A stretch of DNA of 64,000 bases, from positions 2,299,501-2,363,500 of the forward strand of contig JBBBDQ010001186.1 in the NCBI GenBank assembly GCA_037127315.1, read 5' to 3'. The position numbers were made by a program, and so were the translations under genes. A model generated the notes under the pieces. The model searched no databases. It was not told where the DNA came from and saw only the letters and a list, made by a program, of their open reading frames with translations. Below are positions 31,861 through 42,094 of the stretch, piece by piece (the stretch's first letter is position 1; every line of letters starts with the position of its first letter). Origin of the DNA: Ascarosepion bandense. Taxonomy: Eukaryota > Mollusca > Cephalopoda > Sepiida > Sepiidae.

Positions 31861-32115
31861 GATTACAGATTCTCCTTTGGAGCCTGTCGAGAACACTGAG
31901 ACGAACAGCAGGGGCGCCTGATCAGATATGACAACAGTATTCCATGCATGGTCAGATGGTTGATTTGTATATGTGCAAAATGGATTCAGGCGTAACAAAT
32001 TTCCGAGCCCAACACAGTGACTCAACCTTCCTAGCAGTGGATTTAGCTATTGATTCAATGTAATGATTCCACTTCAGGTCGAAAGAAAGTGTAAGGCCGA
32101 GGAGGCGCAGTGTAT
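31861..32115 (-). mobile_element. J-LINE RT fragment (inner part)
   Basis: Minus strand encodes, with breaks, the region before the C-terminal block: HCASSAL-type remnants, FDLKWNHYIESIAKSTARKV-like residues and the ESILHIYKSTI-like segment in decayed form, matching 47,290-47,450. The frame has several stops. Confidence 0.7.
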
Positions 32116-32560
32116 TTCTTGAAAAAATGTTTCAAGAGAAAGATTTAATAAATCTTAACTGACAACAGAACTGACAGCAGGGTCAATGAATGACGAATGT
32201 TTCTTTATAAGGAAACGGCTAATATTACAATTCCAATTGTCATGCTGATGACGTTACTAGACATTTTAAGGAACTTGAGAAGCAAAATAACTTCTTAATG
32301 GAAAGAATAAATATATAGAAAATTAGATTCTTTTTTTGCAGCAGTGATACTGAGAGATGCGGAAACCGTCTGGAGAGACACGAAAATTGACAAAAGAATA
32401 AATTGACAAGTCTGTTTAAGTTCCTAAACATTTGGCAGCAACTCTCTCTCTCTTCCTTTGTCACACATGGCTGAACTGTCGTCTAAATTATGCAAAAATA
32501 AAACAACACTGACATCTCATTTTAACAGATGTATTTACCAAAGTTACACAAAACTATCTT
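32116..32560. other. Gene-free stretch
   Basis: Nothing recognised. Confidence 0.4.
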
Positions 32561-32566
32561 GAAATA

Positions 32567-32960
32567 CTAAAGAGTAAATTTATTTAATAAAAATTTAATA
32601 AAAATGGCTTCAACTACGGTCTCAAGACAACTTCTGAATCTTCTGCAACTCTTCTGGACAGTCTCCTTGTTTAAGTTGGTGAATGCTGCCATAATCCTTG
32701 CCTTCAGTGCATTTTTGGTTTGACAATGAGTTTTTTGGGTCTCACGTTCAATTGCGCGCCACACACACTAAGCAAGGAAGTTAAGTTAGGTAGCCAGATA
32801 TAAGGGGTAACGTGGTCGCAGAAATTGTCTTAGAGCCATGGATGGGTTCTCCTGCTTGAGTGGCGTGGTGCATAGTCCTGTTGCCAGACAGTTTATTTCA
32901 CAGCAACACTACCCCTTCAAGGAACTTGATGGACACCTCCGTGATGTGATTGAGTCCCAC
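32567..32960 (-). pseudogene. Mariner/Tc1-superfamily transposase relic
   Basis: A 65-codon minus frame at 32,567-32,764 starts MWRAIERETQKTHCQTKNAL and reads MAAFTNLNKETVQKSCRRFR, the C-terminal end of a mariner-type transposase. Upstream on the minus strand the word QQDYAPRH, holding the second catalytic Asp, is visible near 32,870, followed by WL-DNF. The position of the third acidic residue (normally in SPDLNPLDY) reads LPNLTSLLS, so the active site is lost. Upstream parts have stops. Confidence 0.7.
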
Positions 32961-33720
32961 AAGAAATTCAGGAGTTCTTTTCTTATGAGAACAATCACAG
33001 TGAGTTTTCCGAGCTGCCGTACCTTCGTAATCATCATTAGACCCATCCAACTCATTTCAAATCCTCTACAATGTTCTCAGATTGACATCGAAACAATTTG
33101 AAATCCAATCTGTATTGGAGATTCCGGGGCTATTTCAAAACAGTAGCATACCGTTTCGAAATTTCTATCGGAGTTAATTACCTCATAGTGCTCGTTTTCT
33201 CACAGATGGTGCTCAACTGACTCTACTATACTATGCAGTCGACAAAACCAAAGGGAATCAACGTACATGCGCAAAATTAAAAATATAAAATGGCAACAAT
33301 TTACCCATCGTGTCCCGTATATATATATATGATTATTAAGTTGAAGTTGTCAAATGTATTACATTCAATACTAGTGAATTTAAAGTGTTGTTATGTAGCA
33401 TATATCTGCAATGTTCATATAGTTTTTTGGGAAGTTTCTGGATGGGTTTTCCTATGTACACCATTGACCATTTCATACAATTTTTCGAATATATTTTCTA
33501 TTTTTTATGCATTGTATTTAAAAGTTTATTCATTTCCTCTCGTTATATCTACTTTTGTTTTGGATACTATTATTCACACTAAAAATCACACACCCACACC
33601 GACACACACATACATGCGTGTAAATATTCTTAGATGTAATCTGTAGAAAAGACAATATAAATAACAAAGAGACAAGAGAAGAATATGTACTTCGTCTTAG
33701 TGTAAATTATATAAATTCTA
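32961..33720. other. Gene-free stretch
   Basis: AT-rich beyond the transposase relic. Two overlapping plus frames at 33,290-33,646 are Tyr/Ile/Phe-rich and unsupported. Confidence 0.4.
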
Positions 33721-33725
33721 AATTA

Positions 33726-33758
33726 TACACACACACACACACAAACACATACACACAC

Positions 33759-33815
<57 letters not shown>
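33726..33815. repeat. (AC)n then (GATA)n
   Basis: Imperfect AC repeats, then about 14 AGAT units. Confidence 0.97.
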
Positions 33816-33816
<1 letters not shown>

Positions 33817-33897
33817 TAAAATTTGTGTATTTAGGCAGCTGATTTTCTTTTAGGCATCTCAAATTAAATAAATTGTTTGCAATTTATTTAATCTGAC

Positions 33898-33898
<1 letters not shown>
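33816..33898 (+). repeat. Direct repeat with perfect hairpin, copy 1
   Basis: GATTTTCTTTTAGGCATCTC, then ATTAAATAAATTG facing CAATTTATTTAAT across a four-base loop (33,863-33,892), then CTGACGTATATAT. Matches 34,457-34,545. An (AT)n run follows (33,899-33,951). Confidence 0.85.
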
Positions 33899-33951
<53 letters not shown>

Positions 33952-33954
<3 letters not shown>

Positions 33955-34375
33955 CCAAGAAGAAAAATTAGAAATTATGCTATTCCAAAACAAAAACGAA
34001 CTGTTAAATGAAAGAACGGAAATTATCACGAAATGTATCCACACTAAGAAATACCTCTTAGGTTCATACAGCCATGGATAAAAACGCCAGAATTCGTTTT
34101 AATTTAAAAATTGCACGTTCAAAAATTCCCTGCCATGTGAGCGTTCAAATAAAACACCGTTAGAAAAGCGTTCTTTAAAAGAAAAACGGTAAACGGTAAA
34201 ATCAGTTATTGAAAATCACCTAAAGACACAATTCGTGGTAGAAGCCTAGGTCACGTAATAACACGTTTAAAAATGGAAAATATTCAAACGTTTTACAATA
34301 TAATTGTATTGAACACGTTTTAATACAAATGCGCACTGGTCTAACCCTATTATGACCAAAAACTAAGTATTAATC
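33952..34375. other. Stretch between the two direct repeats
   Basis: No recognised family. Repeated words AAAACGGTAAACGGTAAA near 34,180. Confidence 0.4.
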
Positions 34376-34402
34376 AGTCAATCAATCAATCAATCAATCA
34401 AT

Positions 34403-34456
<54 letters not shown>
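34376..34456. repeat. (AATC)n then (AT)n
   Basis: About seven AATC units pass into about 24 AT units, directly before the second copy of the direct repeat. Confidence 0.96.
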
Positions 34457-34461
<5 letters not shown>

Positions 34462-34545
34462 TTTGAGTATTTAAGCAGGTGATTTTCTTTTAGGCATGTC
34501 AAATTAAATAAATTGTTTGCAATTTATTTAATCTGACGTATATAT
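34457..34545 (+). repeat. Direct repeat with perfect hairpin, copy 2
   Basis: Same hairpin at 34,503-34,532 and same flanks as copy 1; the two differ at only a few sites. Confidence 0.85.
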
Positions 34546-34579
34546 ATGTATCATTGCGTATCGTTGCTTAGCAATGTTT

Positions 34580-34886
34580 TATGTCAACACAAGATAAAAT
34601 CATCTTTGATGGTGGATGTCTTTATTTTAACGTCCCTTTAACCTCTCTGAAGATGGCTCATGTGAGCCGAAAGCTTAGAACCAGCATAATAAAAAGATAT
34701 CCAAATGTTGGACAATTTTTGTTATTATTTTCACCTGAAATTAAACCCAAAATACGATGTTTAGAATGGCTTATGATTAAACATAATAGATGTTCATTGT
34801 GTGTTATATTTAACAGGATATGTTTAGAAAATTATCTGCTGCCTGGATACACACTATATATATATAGTGTATCCTGGCAGCAGATA

Positions 34887-34890
<4 letters not shown>
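34580..34890 (+). mobile_element. HH-B repeat, copy 1, ending in a palindrome
   Basis: Shares about 270 bp with 49,972-50,270: GTCTTTATTTTAACGTCCCT, the hammerhead-like core, TTAGAACCAGCATAATAAAA, TTTTCACCTGAAATTAA. The end forms a palindrome at 34,831-34,889: ATTATCTGCTGCCTGGATAC mirrored by GTATCCTGGCAGCAGATAAT around ACACTATATATATATAGTGT. Confidence 0.75.
34647..34676 (+). ncRNA. Hammerhead-like core (HH-B)
   Basis: CTGAAGA, then the stem GGCTCA/TGAGCC with a one- or two-base loop, then GAAAGCTTA. The stem is perfect; stem III would again be two base pairs (GC) before UUA. Confidence 0.4.
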
Positions 34891-34924
<34 letters not shown>

Positions 34925-34928
34925 GAAC

Positions 34929-34965
<37 letters not shown>
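34891..34965. repeat. Two (AT)n runs with a repeated joint
   Basis: TATTAAAGAACCAC follows each of the two AT runs (34,919 and 34,961). Confidence 0.95.
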
Positions 34966-34966
<1 letters not shown>

Positions 34967-34999
34967 GAACCACCACTTACTTGCTACTCAGGTTTCAAC

Positions 35000-35400
35000 C
35001 ATGTCATTATTAGACTGCCTGATATCCTCATCATTATTGACATGTTTACGACGTTTCGTCCCGGCCTTCTTCAGGTGCTACGACACATACCCTATTCAGG
35101 ATTCAGGCGTTGGCTAGCTCTAGTGACTTGACCGAAAGAGTTCAATACATGGCTATAACAGTGGTGAACAAATAACTTAGAGGATTGAGCTAAAGGGAGA
35201 TAACTACATGGCATCCGAAAGTGGCATCGAACATGGAATGAGAATGATATGCCCCAGTGATCGAAATAAAGGTTTCGATTTAAAATTCCTCGGAACCTTG
35301 TTGAAGGCCGGTGCTTATAACGGCCAAATCGTCGTAAACATGGCAATAAAGATGAGGACAACCATCCGAACTGTGTAAATAATGAAATCCATTACAGCTG
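35000..35400. mobile_element. HH-A foldback, diverged
   Basis: Minus arm 35,010-35,110 with CGTTTCGTCCCGGCCTTCTT (loop of stem II deleted); plus arm 35,165-35,395 with AGGGAGATAACTACATGGCA, AATGAGAATGATATGCCCCA and GTCGTAAACATGGCAATAAA. The plus-arm core has decayed (TTGTTGAAGGCCGG ... GGCCAAATCG). Confidence 0.65.
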
Positions 35401-35779
35401 GTGGTTATGGTGGCGGCCAAACGGCTTGGTTGGTCCAAGAACTTTTCAGAAGAACCTCGTAAATAAAAACCAGTTTTCATCTCGACATTTGACTCTAATT
35501 TACGGTACGAAATATCGCAGTGAAAGTTTTGTGAACGCAACAGAATTAAGGCGTTGGCCCCGTCTACTACCCCAGCTCGTCATAAATTTTCATTTAATGT
35601 TATCAGCAATAGCAGATGGAGAAATGAGATTTAACCCCCAAGAAAGAGAAAACCAAAGAGCACAAATTAACATCAAAAGAGGTAACAGACCCCCAGGATT
35701 TTTTTTTTCTTAAGTATGGATCGTAAATAATTTCATCCAATTATTGCTGTTAGGAATAATTATGATATGGGTCACTGGA
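35401..35779. other. Gene-free stretch
   Basis: Nothing recognised; a 95-codon plus frame at 35,426-35,713 has no motif. Confidence 0.4.
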
Positions 35780-36010
35780 TAATGGATGTGCGGTTGGCAC
35801 CACATTTTTAGTCCGGAATGTAGAACCAGCAACCAAAGTTCATATTCCATTCCGATCTACTGCGTTACAGTTTCGCACTAATATCTTTCAAAAAGGCATG
35901 AATCTGTCTTTTCTTGCTCGGGGATAGACAGAGATCTCTAGCCTTGAGTGGCAAACAGTTTACAAGAAGGTCAGCTCTGAATTCAGAAAGCACAAAGAAG
36001 ACAATGGAAA
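35780..36010 (+). mobile_element. Highly diverged S-SINE
   Basis: TGGATGTGCGGTTGGCACCA at the head and TAGCCTTGAGTGGCAAACAG further on preserve the family order; box B is hardly visible. Confidence 0.45.
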
Positions 36011-36015
36011 AATAC

Positions 36016-36212
36016 TCATTCAGTCAGTTAAGTGCCATACATGATACACGCTTTGGGCGATCATGTCTCGAAAGAGACATAACTGACTGGGCAGAAGATT
36101 ATTCCGCATTAGGTTGCCATTGCTTTCTGCAGTAGACTGGTTACTAGCCAAGTCTATAGAACTAAATCTGTCCTGTTATTTGACTCATAGCTAGAGGGGA
36201 AGAGATGTACTA
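36016..36212 (-). mobile_element. S-SINE, 5' truncated
   Basis: Tail AGTCAGTTAAGTGCCATACA, hairpin CATGTCTCGAAAGAGACAT and body up to ATTTGACTCATAGCTAG. Confidence 0.85.
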
Positions 36213-36325
36213 TATTATTAAAAGTAATTAGTGGGGGATCAGTTTATTACTTCATAACAACATGAAACTGGTCTCTCACTTTATGCCCAGTAAAAACCTT
36301 AATCATGTTTTCAATTATTATATTC

Positions 36326-36636
36326 AGTCACTCAGTTAAGTGTCATAAGTGATACACGCTTTGTGCGATCATGTCTCGAAAGAAACATGACTGACTCGGC
36401 AGAAGATTATCCCGCAGTAGGTTGCTATTGCATTCTGCGGTAGACTGGTTGCCAGCTAAGGCTATAGAATCCAATCAGTCCTATTATTTAACCCATAACT
36501 GGAAGGAAGAGACGGCTTAATACCTTTCCCAAGGGTATTTGTGCGTAAGTGAATGCAAGGAATTCAACTTGAATTCGAACTCGGCTTCTCGATTTGTCGT
36601 TCCGAGTCGATATCCACTGCACCACAACGCACATTT
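36326..36636 (-). mobile_element. S-SINE, full length
   Basis: One of the most complete copies: both promoter boxes (GTTGTGGTGCAGTGGATATC, GAGTTCGAATTC), body, hairpin and ACTG-type tail. Confidence 0.92.
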
Positions 36637-36912
36637 TAAAATACTCATTAGCCTTTCTAAAAAGTCATTGTAATTCAAAGAGGAAGCTGTGGAGACCCAT
36701 AAATAGCTATGCCCTGAGGAAGTATTGTATGTTAAAATATTATTGCATTAAACCCTGATTTAGTATTCTGCATTAATAGAACTATATTGTCTATTGTGCC
36801 AAGGATTATAGGCATCAACCTCACAGACATGATTTGTTGGACAAGTTCAATTAGGTACATTGATTGACAGTAATGACTTTTCCGGTTTAATTATTAGATT
36901 AAGATGTGTAAC
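36637..36912. other. Short unassigned stretch
   Basis: Nothing recognised. Confidence 0.4.
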
Positions 36913-37314
36913 TGTTGTGGATTCTGGAGGAGAAACCGCCAAAATAATGAACATCAAAAACCGGTATGGCGATAGAATATAGGTTATATTGAACGTAATA
37001 TACAAAACTGGAACGCGGGTTAGTCAATTCAGGAATACTATTAGTAGAAATAAATATATACAAATCTTCAAGTGAAATAGTATGTCCAGGTAACTTATTC
37101 TAGCTGAGTGGAGTTCAGAGCTAATCTGGCCTCTCGGTAACTTCGATATCTGTCGGAACTCTTCGATAACTGTAACGGATCTCTACGATTACTCTCCACT
37201 GTAAACTGCAACTACAACTGAGATTCCAGATCTTCCCTGTTCTCTATATGACAGGATTATATATACATTGAGTCGAGTCCATTATAATATACAAAAGGGG
37301 GAGATCCCACAACA
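36913..37314. mobile_element. Probable solo LTR, 402 bp
   Basis: Ends TGTTGTGG and CCACAACA are perfect inverted repeats with TG...CA termini. Inner words CGGGTTAGT-AATTCAGGAATA and GAGTCCATTATAA match the solo LTR at 43,304. No target-site duplication is visible at this copy. No internal LTR-retrotransposon coding sequence lies nearby. Confidence 0.65.
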
Positions 37315-37600
37315 ATAAGAAAATAAGGCTGTTGTAAGAAGACTGCTTTTCACCAATCTTGCAAGTGGAGAAATTTGACTGGTTTTTTAATCGGTTTTTG
37401 AAAAAGAATGAAGCTGGGGAGAGAGATGATCGCCTCTGTCCTGAAGGGACACTGCTTTTTTTGTATAATACGCAAGTTCTCTTTATAGCATATTGAAGAA
37501 AGACAAATAATACTTGAGTTGGCATCTGCAACAGGGATTATGTAGCCACCATAGTAAGCAAGTACACTGGGAAACCTGTGTGTTACCTATTATATGAACA
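37315..37600. other. Unassigned, with a small RTE 3' scrap
   Basis: ATGATCGCCTCTGTCCTGAA then GGGACACTGC at 37,423-37,452 resembles the very end of the RTE reading frame (compare 62,797-62,825). Nothing else. Confidence 0.4.
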
Positions 37601-37605
37601 ATCCA

Positions 37606-38046
37606 CAGCCGATATTAGTGCTAGTCTGTGATATATTTCCTAATTATATTAGTGTTAAAAATATTAGTAATCACCTGTGATGTATCTTAAAATACATTAG
37701 TACTAAAATGTTAATCCTATCCCGTTGTGTCTTCAAATATATTTATGCTAAAAATGTTAGCATTATCCTGTGATGCATCTTCAAATATATTAGTGCTAAA
37801 ATATTAGTGCTATCATGTGACCTATCGTAAAATATTAGTGCTGAAGGTATTAGTGCTATCCTGCGATGTGTCTTCAAAAATATTGGTACCAAAAATATTA
37901 GTACTATTCTGTGATGTATCATTAAAAATATTAGTGCTAAAATTATTAGTGTTATCTTCTGATATTTCTTCAAGTATATTAGTGCTAAAAATATTGATAC
38001 TATCCTGTGATGTATTTTCATCATCAAGCGCTATGTAAATTGCCAA
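37606..38046 (-). repeat. 48-bp tandem repeat with an open minus frame
   Basis: Units of about 48 bp with the words TTAGTGCTAAAAATATTAGT and CTATCCTGTGATGTATCTTC run from 37,606 to 38,020. On the minus strand 37,822-38,046 is open and encodes repeats of the 16-residue type EDTSQDSTNIFSTNIF, about four in register; the lower part of the array has lost the frame. Start codon is unclear (TTG at 38,046). It may be a decayed coding repeat or a minisatellite with accidental frame. Confidence 0.75.
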
Positions 38047-38702
38047 ATATAGATATTTTCGACATGTTTTTAAATTTGCATTATTATTGAATAAACCAAC
38101 ACAAAAGAGCAGTCAAATACCGCGAATCCTCGTGCAGGTATTATCGACATCATCTCAGCAATTAGCAAGAAATGATTATTTACTATTATTAAAAAAGTGT
38201 GTTCAGAAAATGAGATAACGTAAAGCAATCTAGGTACTTCAGTATTTGGCATGTGAAACGTAAGAAAAAAACTAAAAAAACGGAAAACTTAGCCCAGAAA
38301 CTTTATCTCGTAACGGATCGAACCCAAAATCTAATTAGTTCGTGTCAGGCATTCCTGAAACTTTCAGGGATGATTGGTGAAGGTAAAATCAGAGGCAATG
38401 TACTTTTGTACTGTCTGGAATCTGGAATAATCTTGCCGACAGTAAATTGTCAAGTGATGAAATAAGCATACCTATTTTAAATAAACACCCCACTAGGAAT
38501 TTTTATACAAGTTTAACGCACACAGAAAGAAATAACCGTACCGTGGGGAAAATTATTCAAAAAATAATATGCTTGTTCGGAGGGATTTGAAAGCTGTAAT
38601 TTAAACCTATCGACATTTGCTTTTGATACACAAGAATACTGTCTTGGAGTAAATGTGCTAATATTGTAAGGCTTTCATTCACTAATCTCCCAACTACGGC
38701 CA
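38047..38702. other. Gene-free stretch
   Basis: No recognised repeat; a 70-codon plus frame at 38,253-38,465 begins in a lysine-rich A-run and is unsupported. Confidence 0.4.
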
Positions 38703-38770
38703 GGCTGAGTACTGACCAGGCTTAATATCGGGGGCCGGACGTGCACCGATGTGATATGACCAGAAGCTAT
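38703..38770 (-). ncRNA. 5S rRNA-like fragment, weak
   Basis: Minus strand GGTCATATCACATCGGTGCA, ATTAAGCCTGGTCAGTACT keep the order of 5S box A and the start of box C but with an internal deletion. Confidence 0.45.
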
Positions 38771-39114
38771 TCCGATAATAACGAACGTGCATGAAAAAGT
38801 TAAAGGTCGAAAGCGTCGACTTGAGATTAAGAAAATTATATTATCAGATCGTGATGAATAGAACGTGATGGTTGCTTTGTGCTCATTCGGTCCATTGTGC
38901 TCTTTTGTCAGCTGGAGATTAGGTTAGCCTATGTCACGACTTTGATTCTCACTGAATGCTCTCAAAAACCGGGCCTGTTTGACTGTTATATAGGAAGAAT
39001 GTGTCAGTACTGACTGTGACACTGAATTTGAACACGGATCGCCAGGGAGTAAAGACAGTCGACCTAATTCTCAAGTAATTAGTTGTACTGCGCTGCCTAG
39101 ATAACGTAACACGT
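38771..39114. other. Unassigned stretch
   Basis: Nothing recognised. Confidence 0.4.
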
Positions 39115-39115
39115 A

Positions 39116-39163
<48 letters not shown>
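39115..39163. repeat. (AT)n microsatellite
   Basis: About 23 AT units. Confidence 0.97.
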
Positions 39164-39165
<2 letters not shown>

Positions 39166-39261
39166 GTATAGAGGGAGTAGAGAGTGTAGAGTCGGAGAAG
39201 AAGAAGTGTCTGACGCACTAATGTTCGAAGGCGTAATCATACTTGTATCTGTGACTTTTGA

Positions 39262-39442
39262 ATGTGCGTTGTTGTGCAGAGGTTTTCGGCTCGGAATGAG
39301 AAATCGGAGAGCCGAGTTCAAATTTCAGTTGGATTCGCTGCTTTCACTTACGCACAAATACTCTTAATCTAGCGATAGGTTAAATGGCAGGACAGATTGG
39401 ATTTTAAAGCCTTGGTTGGCAACCAGTATACCGCAGAAAGGT
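39262..39442 (+). mobile_element. S-SINE, 3' truncated
   Basis: GTGCGTTGTTGTGCAGAGGT head, GAGTTCAAATTTCAGTTGG (box B altered), stops after CCAGTATACCGCAGAAAGG. Confidence 0.85.
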
Positions 39443-40018
39443 CTACTGGTCTTCCAGGAGAGGTTTATAGGTCTTCGACTAGAGATCTTCGACTTGATCT
39501 ACGGCTACTGACTACGCCTACGTCTCAGGATACTGCATACGACGAGTACCGTCCATTACGTCTTTGTACTAGATTTCTCTACCCAGATGCATTTGCCTAA
39601 ACCACTTAACTACCTCGAATGATATATATATATATATCCATTCCCGGGACATATCGGTTACAAAGGGAACTGACAACGTGATAGCATGGTTACAAAATCG
39701 ACAAACACTTTCTCTCGGACGCCAGTTATCGAATCCTAGGATTTTGAATTTTTTCTTTTTAAATCAGGCATGTCTCCTCTCTTGAAAATTGTCGAAGCAC
39801 AGTTTTTCTCCATTATATTTTGTTATCTTATCTGAGTTCGGGTTACATATTAAACCAAGCTGGTTATTCAAATCGTCTGTAATGAACTATCAGTTTACAT
39901 TGGTCCTGCTCGGGTGAATTGCTTGTTTTTATGATTACGATTCCTGAGACAAATGAATATTAACTTTATTCCACTTACAGCTGGATGATTACAAGGTTTA
40001 GTAATAACTGCCAAGCAA
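39443..40018. other. Gene-free stretch
   Basis: Starts with words repeated in tandem (TCTTCGACTAGAGATCTTCG), then unassigned AT-rich DNA. Confidence 0.4.
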
Positions 40019-40278
40019 TTTTTTTTTTTTTAATCATTTCACCCCGGGCAAGACGTAAATGCCACTGATGTGCGGGGGGCTACATAACTGAAAGAAAATT
40101 AATTAGAGGAGAGAGAAGAGGATTACAAACCAATTAGAAAGAAGCAATAGAAAGATGAAAATGCAGGTGTGATGACAGTTGCAAGGGGAGAGAGAAAGGG
40201 AAGGATATACGGGGTGGGGGAAGGGCTAGAGTCAAGTGGTTAGTAGATGAGTATTGACATTGCATTTAAATTACTACT
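40019..40278 (-). mobile_element. J-LINE 3' UTR and tail
   Basis: Begins with the minus-strand poly-A (T-run) and ATTTCACCCCGGGCAAG, continues to GATGAGTATTGACATTGCAT and stops at AATTTAAATG. Only UTR remains. Confidence 0.75.
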
Positions 40279-40440
40279 AAAATTAATTGACACAATTTCT
40301 GTGACATGTGATTGAATTACTTTTACGAATAGTTATTGTCTTGTTTTCTAATAAAACAATTCAGCTTGATGACGGTTTCTAATCTCATCCTTACTAGAAA
40401 CACCAATTCATCAGGCGTTCATCTTTTAAAAAATTCGAAA
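40279..40440. other. Short unassigned stretch
   Basis: Nothing recognised. Confidence 0.4.
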
Positions 40441-40680
40441 AATGGTAAAACTCTATATTTCTGAGATGAGGTTATATTTACATTATTTGGACTGCTGTCC
40501 TCATCTTTATTGCTATGTTTACGACGTTTCGGCTGTTGTACGCTCCAGCCATCTTCAGGTGCTCGGAATTTGAAGAAGGCCAAAGCGTACGACAGCCGAA
40601 ACATCTCAAACATGGCAATAATGATGTGGAATATAATCCAAACAATGTAAATAATGCAACCCACAAAGTGATAACAAGCC
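40441..40680. mobile_element. HH-A foldback with almost no loop
   Basis: Minus arm ends ATCTTCAGGTGCTCGGAATT at about 40,569 and the plus arm starts at once with TTGAAGAAGGCCAAAGCGTA. Outer ends TATTTACATTATTTGGAC and GTCCAAACAATGTAAATAAT-type words mirror each other. Compared with the copy at 41,088 the whole distal part and loop are missing. Confidence 0.8.
40521..40559 (-). ncRNA. Hammerhead-like core (HH-A)
   Basis: Minus strand CTGAAGA, stem TGGCTG/CAGCC, GAAACGTCG. A facing decayed core lies at 40,567-40,606 on the plus strand. Confidence 0.45.
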
Positions 40681-40825
40681 GTAAAAAAAACAGACTCTAG
40701 AGAAGATGTTTTTCCGATCACTACAATCTTAAAATTATCAAATATAGGAGAAACTATTATCCATCCTACATATCCTCATAATATGCACTTTTTTGTTCAC
40801 TTTATTTCACCCGGATGTATAGATA

Positions 40826-40966
40826 CTGTAATAGATGTCGTTTCAGAATGAGAAATTGGAGAACGGAGTTCGAATTGCTGTCGGGTTTGTTATATTCACT
40901 TCTGCCCAAATACGCTCCCGAAGGATATGAATCCGTCTCTTCCCCCCAGCTATGGGTTAATAAGAC
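40826..40966 (+). mobile_element. S-SINE, diverged fragment
   Basis: GAGAAATTGGAGAACGGAGT, TCGAATTGC, CCAAATACGCTCCCGAAGG, CAGCTATGGGTTAA in family order. Confidence 0.65.
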
Positions 40967-41087
40967 TAGTAGGTGAAAAAATCATTGTTATTTTTTTTAT
41001 TTAATTTGTTAATTTTATATTCACTTTCATAACAAGAAATATCCTCAGAATCCAAAATATGTTTTGGTTTTAAATAACCCACAAGGC

Positions 41088-41590
41088 ATTTGTTTATACT
41101 TCTGAGATGAGGTAGTATTTACACTATTTATATTGTTTGGACTATTGTCCCCATCTTTACTGCCATGTTTACGACGTTTCGGCCCTTGTACGCTCCGGCC
41201 TTCTCCAGATGCTAGGAATTTTGAAACGAACCCTTTATTTCGATCACTGAGGCATATCATTCTCATTCAATGTGCGATGCTACTACTGGTAACCATGTAG
41301 TTATCTACCTTTAACTTAACTCTCTAAATTATTTGTTCATCACAGCTGTAGTCTAGTATTGAACTCACAACATAAAGGGAGATAACTACATGGCTACCAG
41401 TGGTGCCATCGCACATGGAGTGAGAATGATATACTCCAGTAACCGAAATAAAGGATTAGTTTTGAAATTTTTTGTACCTGAAGAAGACCGGAGCGTACAG
41501 CGGTCGAAATGTCGTAAACATGGCAAGATGGGGACAATAGCCCGAACAATGTAAATAGTGTAAATAATACCTTATCTCAGAAATATAGAC
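41088..41590. mobile_element. HH-A foldback, most complete copy
   Basis: Two arms of about 220 bp: 41,088-41,310 and 41,372-41,588, around a 60-bp loop. Outer ends ACTTCTGAGATGAGGTAGTA and TACCTTATCTCAGAAATATA; inner ends TAACCATGTAGTTATCT and AGATAACTACATGGCTAC. Each arm holds a hammerhead-like core pointing outward from the loop. No coding sequence. The architecture could be paired pseudo-LTRs of a Penelope-like element that lost its body, or a foldback element of its own. Confidence 0.85.
41478..41514 (+). ncRNA. Hammerhead-like core (HH-A, plus arm)
   Basis: CTGAAGA, stem AGACCG/CGGTC around a GAGCGTACAG loop, GAAATGTCG. The facing minus-strand core is at 41,172-41,210; stem changes in the two arms (AGACCG here, AGGCCG there) keep pairing in this arm. 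Confidence 0.45.
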
Positions 41591-41732
41591 AAATACTGAA
41601 ACGAGGTTGCTGGCGTAGGTGCTCTCTTAGCCGCATTAATGAATCAGGTACTCATAGTGAGACATCCGATGGGAAACGGTTCTCGAGAACAGCTTTCTAG
41701 CCAAATGCCTAGAATAACTACATCTGTATCTA

Positions 41733-42040
41733 AACTTATTTATAAATGAAACTTTGTCTGTGTATATGTCTGTGTGTGTGTATCCGTTACCTATAGACTC
41801 CGAAACGGCTGAACCTATTTTCTTTAAAATTTACACAGTTGTACTATAAGCGTCTGCGAGTGTTCTTAGCTAGGTTTTGTGTCGAGGTAACCCCGATAAA
41901 TATCGAAAATCGAAAAAATCTGGTTATAGAAGGAGTGGTCTGATTTTAATCAAATTTGATACACTCATAGACAAAGACATAAGGAATGATATTCAGAAGT
42001 TTCAAGGTTGCAGTTCTTACAATAGTGCAGAAAATCGATA

Positions 42041-42094
<54 letters not shown>

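Noticed and set aside
32838..33000. Plus-strand frame with acceptor (TTTATTTCACAG) and donor (ACA|GTGAGT) that looks like an exon
   Set aside because: The minus strand of the same bases encodes a mariner-type transposase relic (QQDYAPRH near 32,870 and the C-terminal block downstream), so the plus-strand frame is antisense to a transposon.
34581..35117. 178-codon plus-strand frame
   Set aside because: It runs through HH-B, a palindrome and (AT)n runs; no part resembles a protein family.
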